DNA of 64,000 nt, from assembly GCA_013203595.1 (NCBI GenBank), contig JABMNT010000032.1, forward strand, positions 1 to 64,000. Reading direction: 5' to 3'. Below the pieces are notes generated by a model, which was not told where the DNA came from, ran no database searches, and saw only the letters and a program-made list of their open reading frames with translations. A program made the translations under genes and the position numbers. Shown here one piece after another: positions 34,009 through 43,711 of this stretch. How positions within the stretch are numbered: the stretch's first letter is position 1; each line of letters starts with the position of its first letter. Source of the DNA: Rhodospirillales bacterium (GTDB lineage: Bacteria; Pseudomonadota; Alphaproteobacteria; Rhodospirillales; Casp-alpha2).

Positions 34009-34311
34009 CTATGGGCGCATTGCCCGCAGACTTTTGATGTTGTGGACGTGGGCGTGGGCACCGGCGGTGATGGCGGCTGTGGCAAGGCCGATGGTTTCGC
34101 CGTATTTGCGCACCGTATCTCCGGCGGCAATTGTCTCCACGGCAAACTTGTGACAGAGCGCCACGTCCGTTTGCATGGTCAGTTCGCGCACCGCACCGGC
34201 TATTTTGAACCGCGCCGTTTCGCCTGCCTTTAAATGGCGCAGTGCGGTTGCCAGATTGTCGCTGGCGTCAAGCACAACCGCGTCCCAGCCCTGGCGCGAC
34301 GCCTCGCTCAC
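34009..34311 (-). CDS. UxaA-family small subunit (SAF domain)
   Basis: 100 aa SAF-domain protein: the segment ALCHKFAVETIAAGDTVRKYGETIG is typical of the N-terminal domain of altronate and galactarate dehydratases, and GAHAHVHNI at the end matches the HVHN motif. In many bacteria it is a separate small subunit. It overlaps the large subunit by 4 nt and is translated after it. Together they should dehydrate an aldonate or aldarate. Confidence 0.85.
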   Translation of the reverse strand: MSEASRQGWDAVVLDASDNLATALRHLKAGETARFKIAGAVRELTMQTDVALCHKFAVETIAAGDTVRKYGETIGLATAAITAGAHAHVHNIKSLRAMRP

Positions 34312-35477
34312 AGAGACGCTCCAAAGCGGCTGACCACTTCTTCGCCCTCGCCCAGAACCTCGCCCCAGGTTCGGGTGCCCGATGCCACATCAATCATCAA
34401 CGCCAGCAACCGGGGGGCTGCCTCGGCCAGGGAGGTTGCACCGGTGAACACATCGGGGCAGCTGAAATCGAGCTGTTCAAGCAGGCGTTTATCGGAATCC
34501 GGATTGGCGCTGACCTTGATGGTGGGCGAGATCAGATTAACAAAACTGTTGCCCTGGCCGGTGGTGAACAGGATCAGATTTGCCCCGGCCGCCGTGAAAC
34601 CGGTCACTGATTCCGGCGCATAGGTGGCGGCTTTCATGGCATGCAGTCCCGGCGTGGCCGGCGCCTCGGCATAGCCAAGCAGGCTCTGGATCGGCCGGCT
34701 GCCGCTTTTCGCGATATTGCCCAGTGATTTTTCCTCTATCGTTGTCAGGCCACCGGCAATGTTGGTCGGGCCCGGATTATCCCCGGTCAGGTCAAGGCCT
34801 GCATCAATGGCCCGTTGTTCATGATCGAGAGCCGCGTCCAGTATCGCTTTGCCGACCGCAGGCGTTGCCCCGCGTCTGGCCAGCAAATGTTCGGCGCCCA
34901 GCCATTCCGTGGTTTCGCCGAAAACGGCCTTGCCGCCCGCATCAACAATATGATCAGCCATCAGCCCCAGCAGCGGGTTCGCCACCAGCCCGGAACTGGG
35001 GTCTGAGCGGCCGCATTCGAGGCCGAGAAAAAGCGTGGCCAGCGAACAGGGCTGGCGCCGCTGTCTGGAAATTTCAATCATCAGCCGGGCGCCTGAACGA
35101 ATGGCCCGGTCAGTCAGGGTCAGGGCATCATGGTCGCATTCATCAAGCGTAAGCGCGACCACCGGTTTTCCGCTTTTTGCCATCTGTTCAGCCAGCTGAG
35201 CCACTTTCGGCGGGTTGCCACCAATCAGCAAAACTGCGCCCACATTCGGGTTCAGGCCAAGCCCCAGTAAAGTGCGCAATTGCGCATCGCGGTCGTCGCC
35301 CAGCAGTCCGCCATCGTAGGGCATGCTGACAAACACCGAACCCGGCAGCGCGCCGGCGATGCGCCGTCCCGTGGGCCCGGTCAATCCGGTGGCGGAAAGC
35401 ACCAGCAACCGGTTGCGCAGGCCGACCTGACCGTCAGGCCGCAGATAACCGGCAAATTGCACCGCTGGCTTACCCAT
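34308..35477 (-). CDS. UxaA-family large subunit, altronate/galactarate dehydratase-like
   Basis: 389 aa. Family features: GYLRPDGQVGLRNRLLVLSA at the N-terminus, LGLECGRSDPSSGLVANPLLG in the middle, TGQGNSFVNLISPTIKVSAN near the end. The Cys in LECGRSD probably helps bind the metal. It is expected to work with the small SAF subunit on a sugar acid taken up by the adjacent TTT transporter. The 22-nt gap to tctA suggests one operon. Confidence 0.85.
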   Translation of the reverse strand: MGKPAVQFAGYLRPDGQVGLRNRLLVLSATGLTGPTGRRIAGALPGSVFVSMPYDGGLLGDDRDAQLRTLLGLGLNPNVGAVLLIGGNPPKVAQLAEQMAKSGKPVVALTLDECDHDALTLTDRAIRSGARLMIEISRQRRQPCSLATLFLGLECGRSDPSSGLVANPLLGLMADHIVDAGGKAVFGETTEWLGAEHLLARRGATPAVGKAILDAALDHEQRAIDAGLDLTGDNPGPTNIAGGLTTIEEKSLGNIAKSGSRPIQSLLGYAEAPATPGLHAMKAATYAPESVTGFTAAGANLILFTTGQGNSFVNLISPTIKVSANPDSDKRLLEQLDFSCPDVFTGATSLAEAAPRLLALMIDVASGTRTWGEVLGEGEEVVSRFGASL

Positions 35478-35499
35478 TATCCGTTAATCCCCTGACCCG

Positions 35500-36990
35500 C
35501 TAACCAAGATCCGCTTTCCGCTTTTGCTGCCATTCACTATAGAACGGATAAACCAGAAGAATAACAGCGATTACGGTAAACGAGGCCGCCAGCGGGCGGG
35601 TAAAGACCGGAGTAATATCGCCATCAGTCATCATCAGTCCGGAGCGCAGTTTGGCCTCGCCCAGCGGCGCCAGCACAAATCCGATCACGAAGGGTCCGAG
35701 CGGGTATCTGGCTTTTTCCAGGAACAGACCGAGGATGCCAAAGGCAACCATTGTCCACACATCAAACATCGTGTTGTTCAGCGCGAAGGAGCCGATCACG
35801 CAGAAAATCAGCACCACCGGCAGCACATAGAGCCGTGGCATATACATGACCTTCGACAAATGACCGACAAATGTGGTCATGAAAATGAACATCACAATAT
35901 TGGCGACCAGACAGGCGGCGATCATGGCCCAGACAATATCGGCATTGGTGGTAAACAACGTCGGTCCCGGCTGGATCGAATGAATGGTCAGGGCACCGAT
36001 CAGGATCGCATCGATAACACTGCCCGGAATACCCATGGAGATCAGCGGGATCAGTGCACCGCCCACCGTCGCATTGTTTGCGGCTTCTGAGGAAACAATC
36101 CCCTCTTCCGATCCCTTGCCAAATTTCTCCGGAGTTTTCGACATGTTTTTTGCCGCCGTATAGGCGATGACGGAACCGATGGAGGCGCCGATTCCCGGCA
36201 GGATGCCAACGCCGGTGCCGATTACCGAGGACCGGATCAAATTGAAAGCCTGTTTGCGCCAGTCGTCGAGCGACATGAAAATGCCTTTTCTGGACATTTC
36301 GACCTTTTGTATTTTCTGGTTCATTTCCATCAAATCACTGAGGATCTGGCTGACGGCGAAGACTCCGATAAGAACCGGCAGCAGCTTCAGCCCCCCGTTC
36401 AGCATGTACCAGTCCCAGGTCAGGCGTGGCATGCCGGATGAAGGATCAACCCCCGGCATCGAAATCAACATGCCCAGAAGCCCGGCAATCAGACCCTTGA
36501 CCAAACTGCCTTCGCTGACCGAGGCGATCAGCACCATGGCCATCATGATCAAGGCAAAATATTCAAAGGGGCCAAACCGGGTGGCGATAATCGACAGCGG
36601 CTTGGCGAGCAGAAACAAGGCCGTCCACGACACCATGCCACCAACGAAGGAGGCTCCGATACCCAGCCCCAGCGCCCGGCCCGGATGTCCGGCCCGGGCC
36701 ATGGGATAGCCGTCAAAGGTCGTCATCACCGCCGCCGGTGTTCCGGGCATGCGCAACAGGGTAGCGGTTATCAAACCGCCGCTGATCGCCCCCACATACA
36801 TGGCGATCAGCAGGATGATGGCCTCGACCGGAACCATGAAAAATGTCAGCGGTAGGGTCAGGGCAATCAGCATCGCCCCGGTCAGCCCCGGAATGGCACC
36901 AACCACGATGCCAAGCACAACCCCAACAACAATGAACAAAAACGGCATCGGCGAGAAGACGACCCCAAGAGCGGTAATCAGTTCAGTCAT
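35500..36990 (-). CDS. tctA: Tripartite tricarboxylate transporter, large permease (TctA)
   Basis: 496 aa from ATG 36990, about 12 helices. Typical TctA segments: GIVVGAIPGLTGAMLIALTLPLTF, TPAAVMTTFDGYPMARAG, and the second repeat GILPGIGASIGSVIAYTAAK. It moves a carboxylate using the ion gradient. Its start is 2 nt from the tctB stop, so translation is coupled. The substrate is likely a sugar acid given the UxaA pair and sulfatase around it. Confidence 0.95.
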   Translation of the reverse strand: MTELITALGVVFSPMPFLFIVVGVVLGIVVGAIPGLTGAMLIALTLPLTFFMVPVEAIILLIAMYVGAISGGLITATLLRMPGTPAAVMTTFDGYPMARAGHPGRALGLGIGASFVGGMVSWTALFLLAKPLSIIATRFGPFEYFALIMMAMVLIASVSEGSLVKGLIAGLLGMLISMPGVDPSSGMPRLTWDWYMLNGGLKLLPVLIGVFAVSQILSDLMEMNQKIQKVEMSRKGIFMSLDDWRKQAFNLIRSSVIGTGVGILPGIGASIGSVIAYTAAKNMSKTPEKFGKGSEEGIVSSEAANNATVGGALIPLISMGIPGSVIDAILIGALTIHSIQPGPTLFTTNADIVWAMIAACLVANIVMFIFMTTFVGHLSKVMYMPRLYVLPVVLIFCVIGSFALNNTMFDVWTMVAFGILGLFLEKARYPLGPFVIGFVLAPLGEAKLRSGLMMTDGDITPVFTRPLAASFTVIAVILLVYPFYSEWQQKRKADLG

Positions 36991-36992
36991 GC

Positions 36993-37487
36993 TCAGCTCC
37001 CCGGCAGATCGACATAGAAAATTTGTGTAAACAGGTACTGACAACCGGCGCCCATCAAAACCCCCAGCAGCGCACCGATCATCATCGACTTCCGATTGAA
37101 GCCGGACAGGATGGCAATGAGCGAGAATACCAGCACCATGGTCGCCAACCAGAACGGCAGAATATGCAAAGCCATGGCAAGGATGTAGATGACCGTTCCC
37201 GCCAGCACGATTATCGCGTTGAGCGGGCGTGGCGGTTCAGGCGCCTCTGCCGCCGGCACCGGATCCGGATCACTGATGATTTGGGCATCGCGTCGCCAGG
37301 CCCTGACGATCACATAGACACACATAGCGATAATCAAAACACAGATGGTTTGCGGGATTGGCCCGGACCCCAGCGGCTCGAAGGTGCCCGGCGGCAGATC
37401 CCAGCTTTCATACAAAAACACGCTGCAAATGACGATAAGCAGGGTTGCGACAAACGTGTCCATTTTAGCTGATACGGAGTTGGTCAT
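36993..37487 (-). CDS. tctB: Tripartite tricarboxylate transporter, small permease (TctB)
   Basis: 164 aa with four hydrophobic segments and the SWDLPPGTFEPLGSGPIPQ loop common in TctB. ATG 37487 is preferred over a TTG two codons upstream. It lies between tctC and tctA in the usual order. Confidence 0.9.
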   Translation of the reverse strand: MTNSVSAKMDTFVATLLIVICSVFLYESWDLPPGTFEPLGSGPIPQTICVLIIAMCVYVIVRAWRRDAQIISDPDPVPAAEAPEPPRPLNAIIVLAGTVIYILAMALHILPFWLATMVLVFSLIAILSGFNRKSMMIGALLGVLMGAGCQYLFTQIFYVDLPGS

Positions 37488-37564
37488 GGTCAATATCTTT
37501 TAAAAAGGGTCCCGCCCCGAAAAATTCACGGGACGGGAGGGAGTGTAACGTGTGACCTGGTTGC

Positions 37565-38539
37565 CTATTTTTTGGAAGCCTGCATGGCGATCGGAGCAAT
37601 TGCCTTCCAGGTTGCGTCCAGGGATTTTTGCAAAGCCTCGCCTTTCAGGAAGACCGGTGCAAAAAGCTTGTCGGCGTAGAGCTTCTTGACCCGATCCGTT
37701 TGCGCGGATTTCTCCAGGGCGTTGGCGAAACCGTCAACGGCTTCCTTCGGCGTGCCCTTGGGCGCGAACCACCAGCTGTGAATACAGAACTCAACATCGT
37801 ATCCCAGTTCCTTGGCGGTTGGCAGATCCGGGAGTTTCGGATGCCGCGCGGCACCCGTGTAGGCCAGCGGCTTGATTTGTGATTCCGGATTAGGCATGCC
37901 GTCTTTCATGGTGAAATTAACCACCTCCGCACCGGACAGGACCGTTGCATTGGTTTGCGCGCCGGTCAGTGCGGTGAAGTTCGCGGTGCCACCACCAATC
38001 TGCACAAAACGGAATTTTGAGCCCGGATTTGCATTCTGCAGCATAATCCCGGCCATGTGGTTGATGGCCCCTAAATTAGCCCCGAAAATCAGGCTGTCGG
38101 GCTTGGCTTTCGCTGCATCCAGCAGTTCCTTCAGGGAATTGATGCCGGAATCCTTACGGACCATGGGGGCCAGGCAAAACTCGCCGGTGGCCGCTACCGG
38201 CTCAAAGTCGGCGTGTCCAAAGTCCATCTTACCGCTGCCCTGCCCGCCCATTAAAGCGATATGAATGGTCAGGAACTCGTAACCGTCCGGCTTGGCTTCC
38301 TTGACCCGGCGCGAGCCGATGGAGAAATGACCACCCACATTGACGATGGAAATCGGATGTGGCAGCGCGTTGATGTCACTGATTCCAGCCGCCAGCACGC
38401 GGGCAACCGTATCCGAGGTTCCGCCTGCGTTAAACGGAACAACCACCTTGATCGGCTTTTCCGGCCATGCGGCCTCGGCAGCGGTCAATCCCAATGCAGC
38501 GGTCATGGCGACGGCTGCTGATATCAATAATGTTTTCAT
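37565..38539 (-). CDS. tctC: Tripartite tricarboxylate transporter substrate-binding protein (TctC)
   Basis: 324 aa. Signal peptide MKTLLISAAVAMTAALGLTAAEA precedes WPEKPIKVVVPFNAGGTSDTVAR, the Bug/TctC N-terminus that binds a carboxylate through water-linked loops. HSWWFAPKGTPKEAVD is also typical. AAGGGA precedes the ATG. First gene of the tctCBA-uxaA operon. Substrate unknown. Confidence 0.95.
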   Translation of the reverse strand: MKTLLISAAVAMTAALGLTAAEAAWPEKPIKVVVPFNAGGTSDTVARVLAAGISDINALPHPISIVNVGGHFSIGSRRVKEAKPDGYEFLTIHIALMGGQGSGKMDFGHADFEPVAATGEFCLAPMVRKDSGINSLKELLDAAKAKPDSLIFGANLGAINHMAGIMLQNANPGSKFRFVQIGGGTANFTALTGAQTNATVLSGAEVVNFTMKDGMPNPESQIKPLAYTGAARHPKLPDLPTAKELGYDVEFCIHSWWFAPKGTPKEAVDGFANALEKSAQTDRVKKLYADKLFAPVFLKGEALQKSLDATWKAIAPIAMQASKK

Positions 38540-38701
38540 GATGCATCCCTTATTCAGTTTACAGTTGGTGAAAATACTCCTTACGCGGCCTTTAATTGAT
38601 CTCCTCCCTTCGCGCTTTCCTCCTCAAAATTTGCTGTGGCAGACAGCGCCACGAACGAACAACCAAACCGCTCACCCAACCCCTTGGCCCATTGATCACG
38701 G

Positions 38702-40186
38702 TCAGGGTGAACCGACTTTCGCGCCCGGGTCCGTGCGCGGCGGTGTCGGGTAATGCAGGCCCCGTTGTCCGGAAAAACTCCGGTTCGCCTCGATACGGAA
38801 TTCCGGCGCTTCCATTCCCACCAGCCTGCCGCCTTCGACCCAGTCCAGGTCCTTGCCGTAAAGATAGCCCGCCAGAACAGATTCCAGACGCGCCCGCACA
38901 GGCCCGTGGCCGCTGTCATTTGCCAGATCCGTGATTTCTTCGCGGTCATTGTGCAGATCAAACAGCTGCACATGATTGCCGGCCGGGTACCAGATCAGCT
39001 TGTAGCGGGCATCACGTACCATCCGCATGGCCTTCGGCCCCTCCAGGGATTCGCCGTAAAAAATGTCGCGCTGATCTTCACCTACCATCGACAGGCCGTC
39101 GACCGTGCCCGGCACCTCTATACTGGCCATATGCAAAAGCGTCGGCATTACATCGTGCAGCCCAACCAGCCGGTCGTCGGTGCTCGCCGGCGCGATTCGC
39201 TCAGCATCGGCGCGATCAACCAAAATCATCGGCACATTGCTTGAGCCTTCGAGCATGGCGCGCTTGGCATAAAGCCCATGATTGCCCAGCATATCACCAT
39301 GATCCGAGGTCAGCATGATGATCGTATCATCGAGCACGCCCTCTTCGCGCAGGGTGCCGAACACAACCCGCAGGGAATGATCAATGTGGGTGCACTGCGC
39401 ATAAAAAGCGCGTCGGGCATCGGCCAGCTGCTCACCCGCCAGACGTGGCCAATAGTGGCGCGGCCCCTTCAAGGGGTAGGGCAGGGCATCATCATCGGCT
39501 GACCAGTCGGATGTATGGGCACCGGGAATCTGTTTGCGCGCGTAGCGTTCGAAATAGTCAGCCAACGGCACCAGCGGCGGATGTGGATGGGTATAGGACA
39601 GATGCCAGAACGCCGGACGCCCGGGATCGCGGCGCTTGATCATCTTCGCCATTTCCCGGGCTTTCCAGTTGGTCTCGTGGGTTTCCTGCGGCAGATGCCA
39701 GGGGCGCCAGACGTAATCGTTGTTGCACATGCCGTGGGTAAAATGCTGTCCGGCAAAACCCTGTTCGGCGAGATAGATATCGTAATCATCAACCGCACCC
39801 AGATGCGGGCGACCTTCTTCGGCAATCAGCACATCATCAAAACCAATGCGGTCACGGGCCGGATAAACATGCAGTTTGCCGACGCCATAGGCCTGATACC
39901 CGGCGTTGCGAAAGGTTTGCGCCAGGGTAGGCAAATCGGGCATGCGGGCGGCGGGCTGGAAGACCCGGTCGCCATGGCTGCGCGCGGTTGTTCCAGTCAT
40001 CACGGAGCGGCGGGCCGGGATGCAGATCGGGCATTCGGAATAGGCATTGGTGTAGCGCACACCGAGGCTGGCCAGATTATCAATGGTCGGGGTTTCAATC
40101 ACCGGATGCCCGGCAACGCCCAGCAGGTTGCCCGGCCACTGGTCGACCATGATCAAAAGTACATTGGGTTGTGACTGCCCGCTCAT
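38702..40186 (-). CDS. Sulfatase (formylglycine type)
   Basis: 494 aa. Active-site pattern VLLIMVDQWPGN, Cys55 in CIPAR, HLSYTHPHPPLVP, and MLTSDHGDMLGNHG. No signal peptide. The start overlaps the upstream gene by 4 nt (ATGA), so this sulfatase is translationally coupled to the unrecognised barrel protein and probably removes sulfate from the same glycan or sugar. Downstream lies tctC, 160 bp away. Confidence 0.9.
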   Translation of the reverse strand: MSGQSQPNVLLIMVDQWPGNLLGVAGHPVIETPTIDNLASLGVRYTNAYSECPICIPARRSVMTGTTARSHGDRVFQPAARMPDLPTLAQTFRNAGYQAYGVGKLHVYPARDRIGFDDVLIAEEGRPHLGAVDDYDIYLAEQGFAGQHFTHGMCNNDYVWRPWHLPQETHETNWKAREMAKMIKRRDPGRPAFWHLSYTHPHPPLVPLADYFERYARKQIPGAHTSDWSADDDALPYPLKGPRHYWPRLAGEQLADARRAFYAQCTHIDHSLRVVFGTLREEGVLDDTIIMLTSDHGDMLGNHGLYAKRAMLEGSSNVPMILVDRADAERIAPASTDDRLVGLHDVMPTLLHMASIEVPGTVDGLSMVGEDQRDIFYGESLEGPKAMRMVRDARYKLIWYPAGNHVQLFDLHNDREEITDLANDSGHGPVRARLESVLAGYLYGKDLDWVEGGRLVGMEAPEFRIEANRSFSGQRGLHYPTPPRTDPGAKVGSP

Positions 40187-41616
40187 GGCGATCCGGCTCC
40201 CGTCACCTGGCCCAGAACATCAAGCTTTTCATCGCTCAGATATCCGTAACGGTTAACCACCATGCGCTGCCCTGAAGCCTGCCAGGCCACGTCCATGCGG
40301 GCCCGGAAATCATCCAGCGGTCCATAGGCATGAGAGAACGCATAGACCGGAATATCGCCGGCCAGTGCGCGGGTTTGCATAATCTTTCGCTCCTGCGCAC
40401 GCAGGCCCGCCAGATGCGCCGCGTCCGGTTCCGGATAATTGACGTCCCCAAGCTGCAAAGGCGGCGCGTCATCCAGCACATCCAAAATCGCGAACAGGCC
40501 CCGCAGCAAAACAGCTTCCGAGACGTTGCCGTTGGCAGCCAGGATTCGCTGCGCATAACCACGCACCATCATCGGCCAGTGCATGGTGTAAAGCTTGACC
40601 CCGATGCCCGAAACATGGGGTGCGATTTTGCCGACATCAAACCCCGATGCCTGGCTCCAGGGCGGCGGGAACCCCTGAACAACAAAATCCATGGTACCCG
40701 CAGAGGCCTGATCGACGGTTTTAGAGTAGGCGCTCAGCATTTCAGCGATCAGGTCGGCTTTGAAGGCGCACAAATCAATGACGCCCGGAAATCTGCCGAG
40801 CAGATCCCGCAGCGCTGCCCTGCCCGACCCGACAAAGGCCAGAATAGCCGGGTCCGCCATCTCACCCAGCAGATAATTGATAAGCCGCTGGGTATCCATC
40901 CGCATCCGGGCAAAATCATAACCCAGCCGATTTGCCGCGGTTTCGGCATGGCCGCTGAAATCGAAGAACAGGCTGTCGAAGGCATAGGGAGGGTATTCGG
41001 GCCAGTCGACACGCAGGCCGCTCAGGTTGGGATAGGCCTGGATGACATCACGCAGCAGCGCGCAGCCGTAGGCAATGATGTGCGGGCTTGCCAGGCTGGC
41101 GTTCTTGTCGACCCGGCCTTCATGCGCGGACCCATTGGGCAGCAGCGGCCGGTCGTCGGCAACGGCGCCGCCGAACTGCACCCGGTAGCCCGGCGGGATC
41201 GCCGATTGCACCTGCATATAGGCATCCATACCGCGGGTTCGGGCGGCATCGATGAATGCTGCAATCTGTGCGCCTTCGCGCCTGGTCAGCGGGTCGGGTT
41301 CCGACGGCTGATAGCGCAGGCCGGTGTACAGGGATTTATCGGGAACAAAGCTGGGTGCGGCGCGCACCGTCAATTCGCGTTTTCCCCACAACTGGCGGTC
41401 CAGTAATCTGACCGCGCCGGCTTTCGCGTCGGCGGGCGGCTCGCGGCCGGCATCCGGTGCGGTTGATGGTTCCATCACATAGGGCGAGGTTGTCACCGCT
41501 GTCGCTGCCGTCCGCTCAGACAGATTATCCAGAACCCGTTCGCCGCCTTCCGATTGTGGATACTCGGGCATTACGGAGATGTTTAAAGAGCGTGCAAAGG
41601 GCGGCGGCTTATTCAT
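40183..41616 (-). CDS. Unrecognised protein, TIM-barrel / glycoside-hydrolase-like
   Basis: 477 aa from ATG 41616. No signal peptide or membrane helix. Alternating strand/helix blocks with acidic strand ends (GLRVDWPEYPPYAFDSLFFDFSG, IGVKLYTMHWPMM) look like a glycosidase-type barrel such as GHL10 or DUF4015 relatives, but I cannot assign a family. It shares a 4-nt overlap with the sulfatase, suggesting a joint role on a sulfated sugar. The frame continues upstream to 41664 without a better start. Confidence 0.7.
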   Translation of the reverse strand: MNKPPPFARSLNISVMPEYPQSEGGERVLDNLSERTAATAVTTSPYVMEPSTAPDAGREPPADAKAGAVRLLDRQLWGKRELTVRAAPSFVPDKSLYTGLRYQPSEPDPLTRREGAQIAAFIDAARTRGMDAYMQVQSAIPPGYRVQFGGAVADDRPLLPNGSAHEGRVDKNASLASPHIIAYGCALLRDVIQAYPNLSGLRVDWPEYPPYAFDSLFFDFSGHAETAANRLGYDFARMRMDTQRLINYLLGEMADPAILAFVGSGRAALRDLLGRFPGVIDLCAFKADLIAEMLSAYSKTVDQASAGTMDFVVQGFPPPWSQASGFDVGKIAPHVSGIGVKLYTMHWPMMVRGYAQRILAANGNVSEAVLLRGLFAILDVLDDAPPLQLGDVNYPEPDAAHLAGLRAQERKIMQTRALAGDIPVYAFSHAYGPLDDFRARMDVAWQASGQRMVVNRYGYLSDEKLDVLGQVTGAGSP

Positions 41617-41687
41617 GGCATGCTTGGTCTTCTGTGTTTTTATTATGCACGCGGCGGCAGCCACGCGCTCCCTGATTTAGTGTCGTT

Positions 41688-41697
41688 ATACTAGTAT
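41688..41697. promoter_or_regulatory. Palindrome ATACTAGTAT, probable operator of the second GntR regulator
   Basis: A perfect 10-bp palindrome in the divergent gap between the barrel-protein/sulfatase operon (minus) and the GntR/FCD gene (plus). Size and location match operators of FCD regulators. The binding link is inferred. Confidence 0.5.
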
Positions 41698-41805
41698 GGT
41701 AGAATATTGACAAGTTGATATGGCTGTGATTGGTTACTTTTTTACAATGCACGTTTCTTTTCGGGCGTCGTTACCTTAAATTGCCCGGACAGGGACCCAA
41801 CAAAT

Positions 41806-42504
41806 ATGGCACAGTCGACAATGGCCGCTTCTCCGACAAATCAGCATATTCCGGCGGCGCAGCAGGCCTATCAGGCGCTGCACGAAAGTATCCTCAGGCT
41901 TGAGCTTGAACCGGGACAATCGGTTTCGGAGAAAGAAATATCCGTCCAGATCGGGGTCAGCCGGCAGCCCGTACGTGAAGCCTTTATCCGGCTTGCCCAG
42001 GAAGGGCTGCTGAACATTCGCCCGCAGATCGGAACCTTTGTTTCACGCCTCAATGTGGCGCAGATCCACGAAGCCGTGTTTGCCCGTGTCGCCCTGGAAT
42101 GTGCCTCCGTCCGCCTTGCCGCCGGCCGTGCCAGCGCCCGCGACCTGCGCGATCTGGGCGACAACATCCGCGCCCACAGGCAGGCAAGCGATGATGGCGA
42201 GTTCGATCTGGTTTATCAGCTCGACGCCGGATTCCATATCAAGTTACTGGAAATCGGTGGCCATCCGGGCCTCTGGAAAATGGTTAACCAGGCACGCTCC
42301 CATATGGCCCGCCTGCGCCAGTTATCAGTCACAAAAATGAGCAACACCTCGTCCCAGGCCGTGGCCTTCCATACCCGTATCATGGAAGCGGTCGCGGCCG
42401 GCGACGGGGACCTGGCGGCCCGCCAGCTGGAAGCCCATATTGCCCAGAACGTTGATTACATGGACCAGCTCATCGCTGAAATTCCCGCATACTTCGAGAC
42501 CTGA
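41806..42504 (+). CDS. GntR-family transcriptional regulator, FCD subfamily
   Basis: 232 aa. Winged helix at about 20-85 with EKEISVQIGVSRQPVREAFIRLAQEGL; FCD domain after 95 with metal-type residues in YQLDAGFH, AVAFHTRIMEA and LEAHIAQN. It is divergent from the sulfatase operon and precedes an MR/MLE gene by 28 nt, so it should control both. Ligand likely a sugar acid. Confidence 0.9.
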   Translation: MAQSTMAASPTNQHIPAAQQAYQALHESILRLELEPGQSVSEKEISVQIGVSRQPVREAFIRLAQEGLLNIRPQIGTFVSRLNVAQIHEAVFARVALECASVRLAAGRASARDLRDLGDNIRAHRQASDDGEFDLVYQLDAGFHIKLLEIGGHPGLWKMVNQARSHMARLRQLSVTKMSNTSSQAVAFHTRIMEAVAAGDGDLAARQLEAHIAQNVDYMDQLIAEIPAYFET

Positions 42505-42532
42505 CTCGCTCAACGCCTTTGAAAGCCGCCCC

Positions 42533-43711
42533 ATGCCAAATGCCCCCGTAATCGAACGTATTGAACTGACGGCCTTTGAGATTGAATTGGACAGCATGGT
42601 CACCGACCGGGCCGGATTCGGAATTTCCTATCAGCCCGGCGCCAAAGGCACGCATGTAAGGTTTGCCGTGCGCATCATTGCCGATAGCGGGGTTGTCGGC
42701 GAATATGTGCCGCCACGCGGTCGCGCCCGGGTCCTTATGACGGCGGCGGAAGCCTTGTCCTTCAGCCTGCTTGGCAAACCGGCCCTGCAGCGCGAAAAGC
42801 ATTATCGCAGCATGCGCCGGCTGACCAAACATATCGGCGAGGCCGGCATCGGCGCTCTCGATATCGCGCTCTGGGATCTGGCCGGCAAGCAGCATGGCTG
42901 TTCCGTTGGCCAATTGCTGGGCGGCTACCGGGACCGGCTGCCCGCCTACGCCAGCACGCTCGGCGGTGATCGGCTGGACGGCCTTTCCAGCCCCGAAGCC
43001 TATGCTGACTTTGCCGAACAATGCCTGGATATGGGATACCGGGGGTTCAAGATGCACGGCTGGCACGAGGGGGATGTTGGTGAAGAAACGGCGATGATAA
43101 AGGCGGTTGGCGAGCGCGTTGGCGGGCGCATGGACATCATGTACGACGCCGCCTGCCATCCGTCGACACTGGCGGATGCCATCCAGATTGGCCGCGTTTG
43201 TGACGCCTACGGGCTCTACTGGCTGGAAGACCCCTACGGCGATGGCGGAGTCTCGATCCATGGCCACCAGATGCTCAAGAAAAATGTCAGAACCCCGATC
43301 CTGGTCAGCGAACATGTGCGCAATCTGGAAACCACAACAGACATGCTGGTCGCCGGCGCCACCGACTTCGCCCGCGCCGATCCCGATTACGACGGCGGCA
43401 TCACTGGCTGCCATAAGGTTGCCGTCGCGGCGGAAGGACTGGGCATGGACTGTGAAGTCCATTCCTGTGGCCCGGCCATGCGGCAACTGATGTCGGCTTG
43501 CCGCAATGCCAACTATTACGAAGTCAATCTGGTCCACCCGAAATGCGGCAATGCCTGGTCATTACCTGTCTATACCGATGGCTATTCGGACGAAATCGAC
43601 TGCATCGACGCTGACGGCTGTGTCCCTGTTTCTGCAGATCCGGGACTGGGTGTGCGCTATGACTGGGATACAATTCGTAAAAACGCCATTGAAACCCTGA
43701 TCATTGAGTAG
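42533..43711 (+). CDS. Mandelate racemase/muconate-lactonizing enzyme family protein
   Basis: 392 aa from ATG 42533; longer frames overlap the regulator. Capping domain then barrel: GFKMHGWH, IMYDAACHPS and WLEDPYGDGG supply metal ligands; SEHVRN and the C-terminal EVHSCGP supply the remaining active-site residues. The KxH form of the second-strand motif (KMHGWH) suggests a His base, as in some sugar-acid dehydratases. Downstream of the GntR regulator, probably co-transcribed. Confidence 0.85.
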   Translation: MPNAPVIERIELTAFEIELDSMVTDRAGFGISYQPGAKGTHVRFAVRIIADSGVVGEYVPPRGRARVLMTAAEALSFSLLGKPALQREKHYRSMRRLTKHIGEAGIGALDIALWDLAGKQHGCSVGQLLGGYRDRLPAYASTLGGDRLDGLSSPEAYADFAEQCLDMGYRGFKMHGWHEGDVGEETAMIKAVGERVGGRMDIMYDAACHPSTLADAIQIGRVCDAYGLYWLEDPYGDGGVSIHGHQMLKKNVRTPILVSEHVRNLETTTDMLVAGATDFARADPDYDGGITGCHKVAVAAEGLGMDCEVHSCGPAMRQLMSACRNANYYEVNLVHPKCGNAWSLPVYTDGYSDEIDCIDADGCVPVSADPGLGVRYDWDTIRKNAIETLIIE

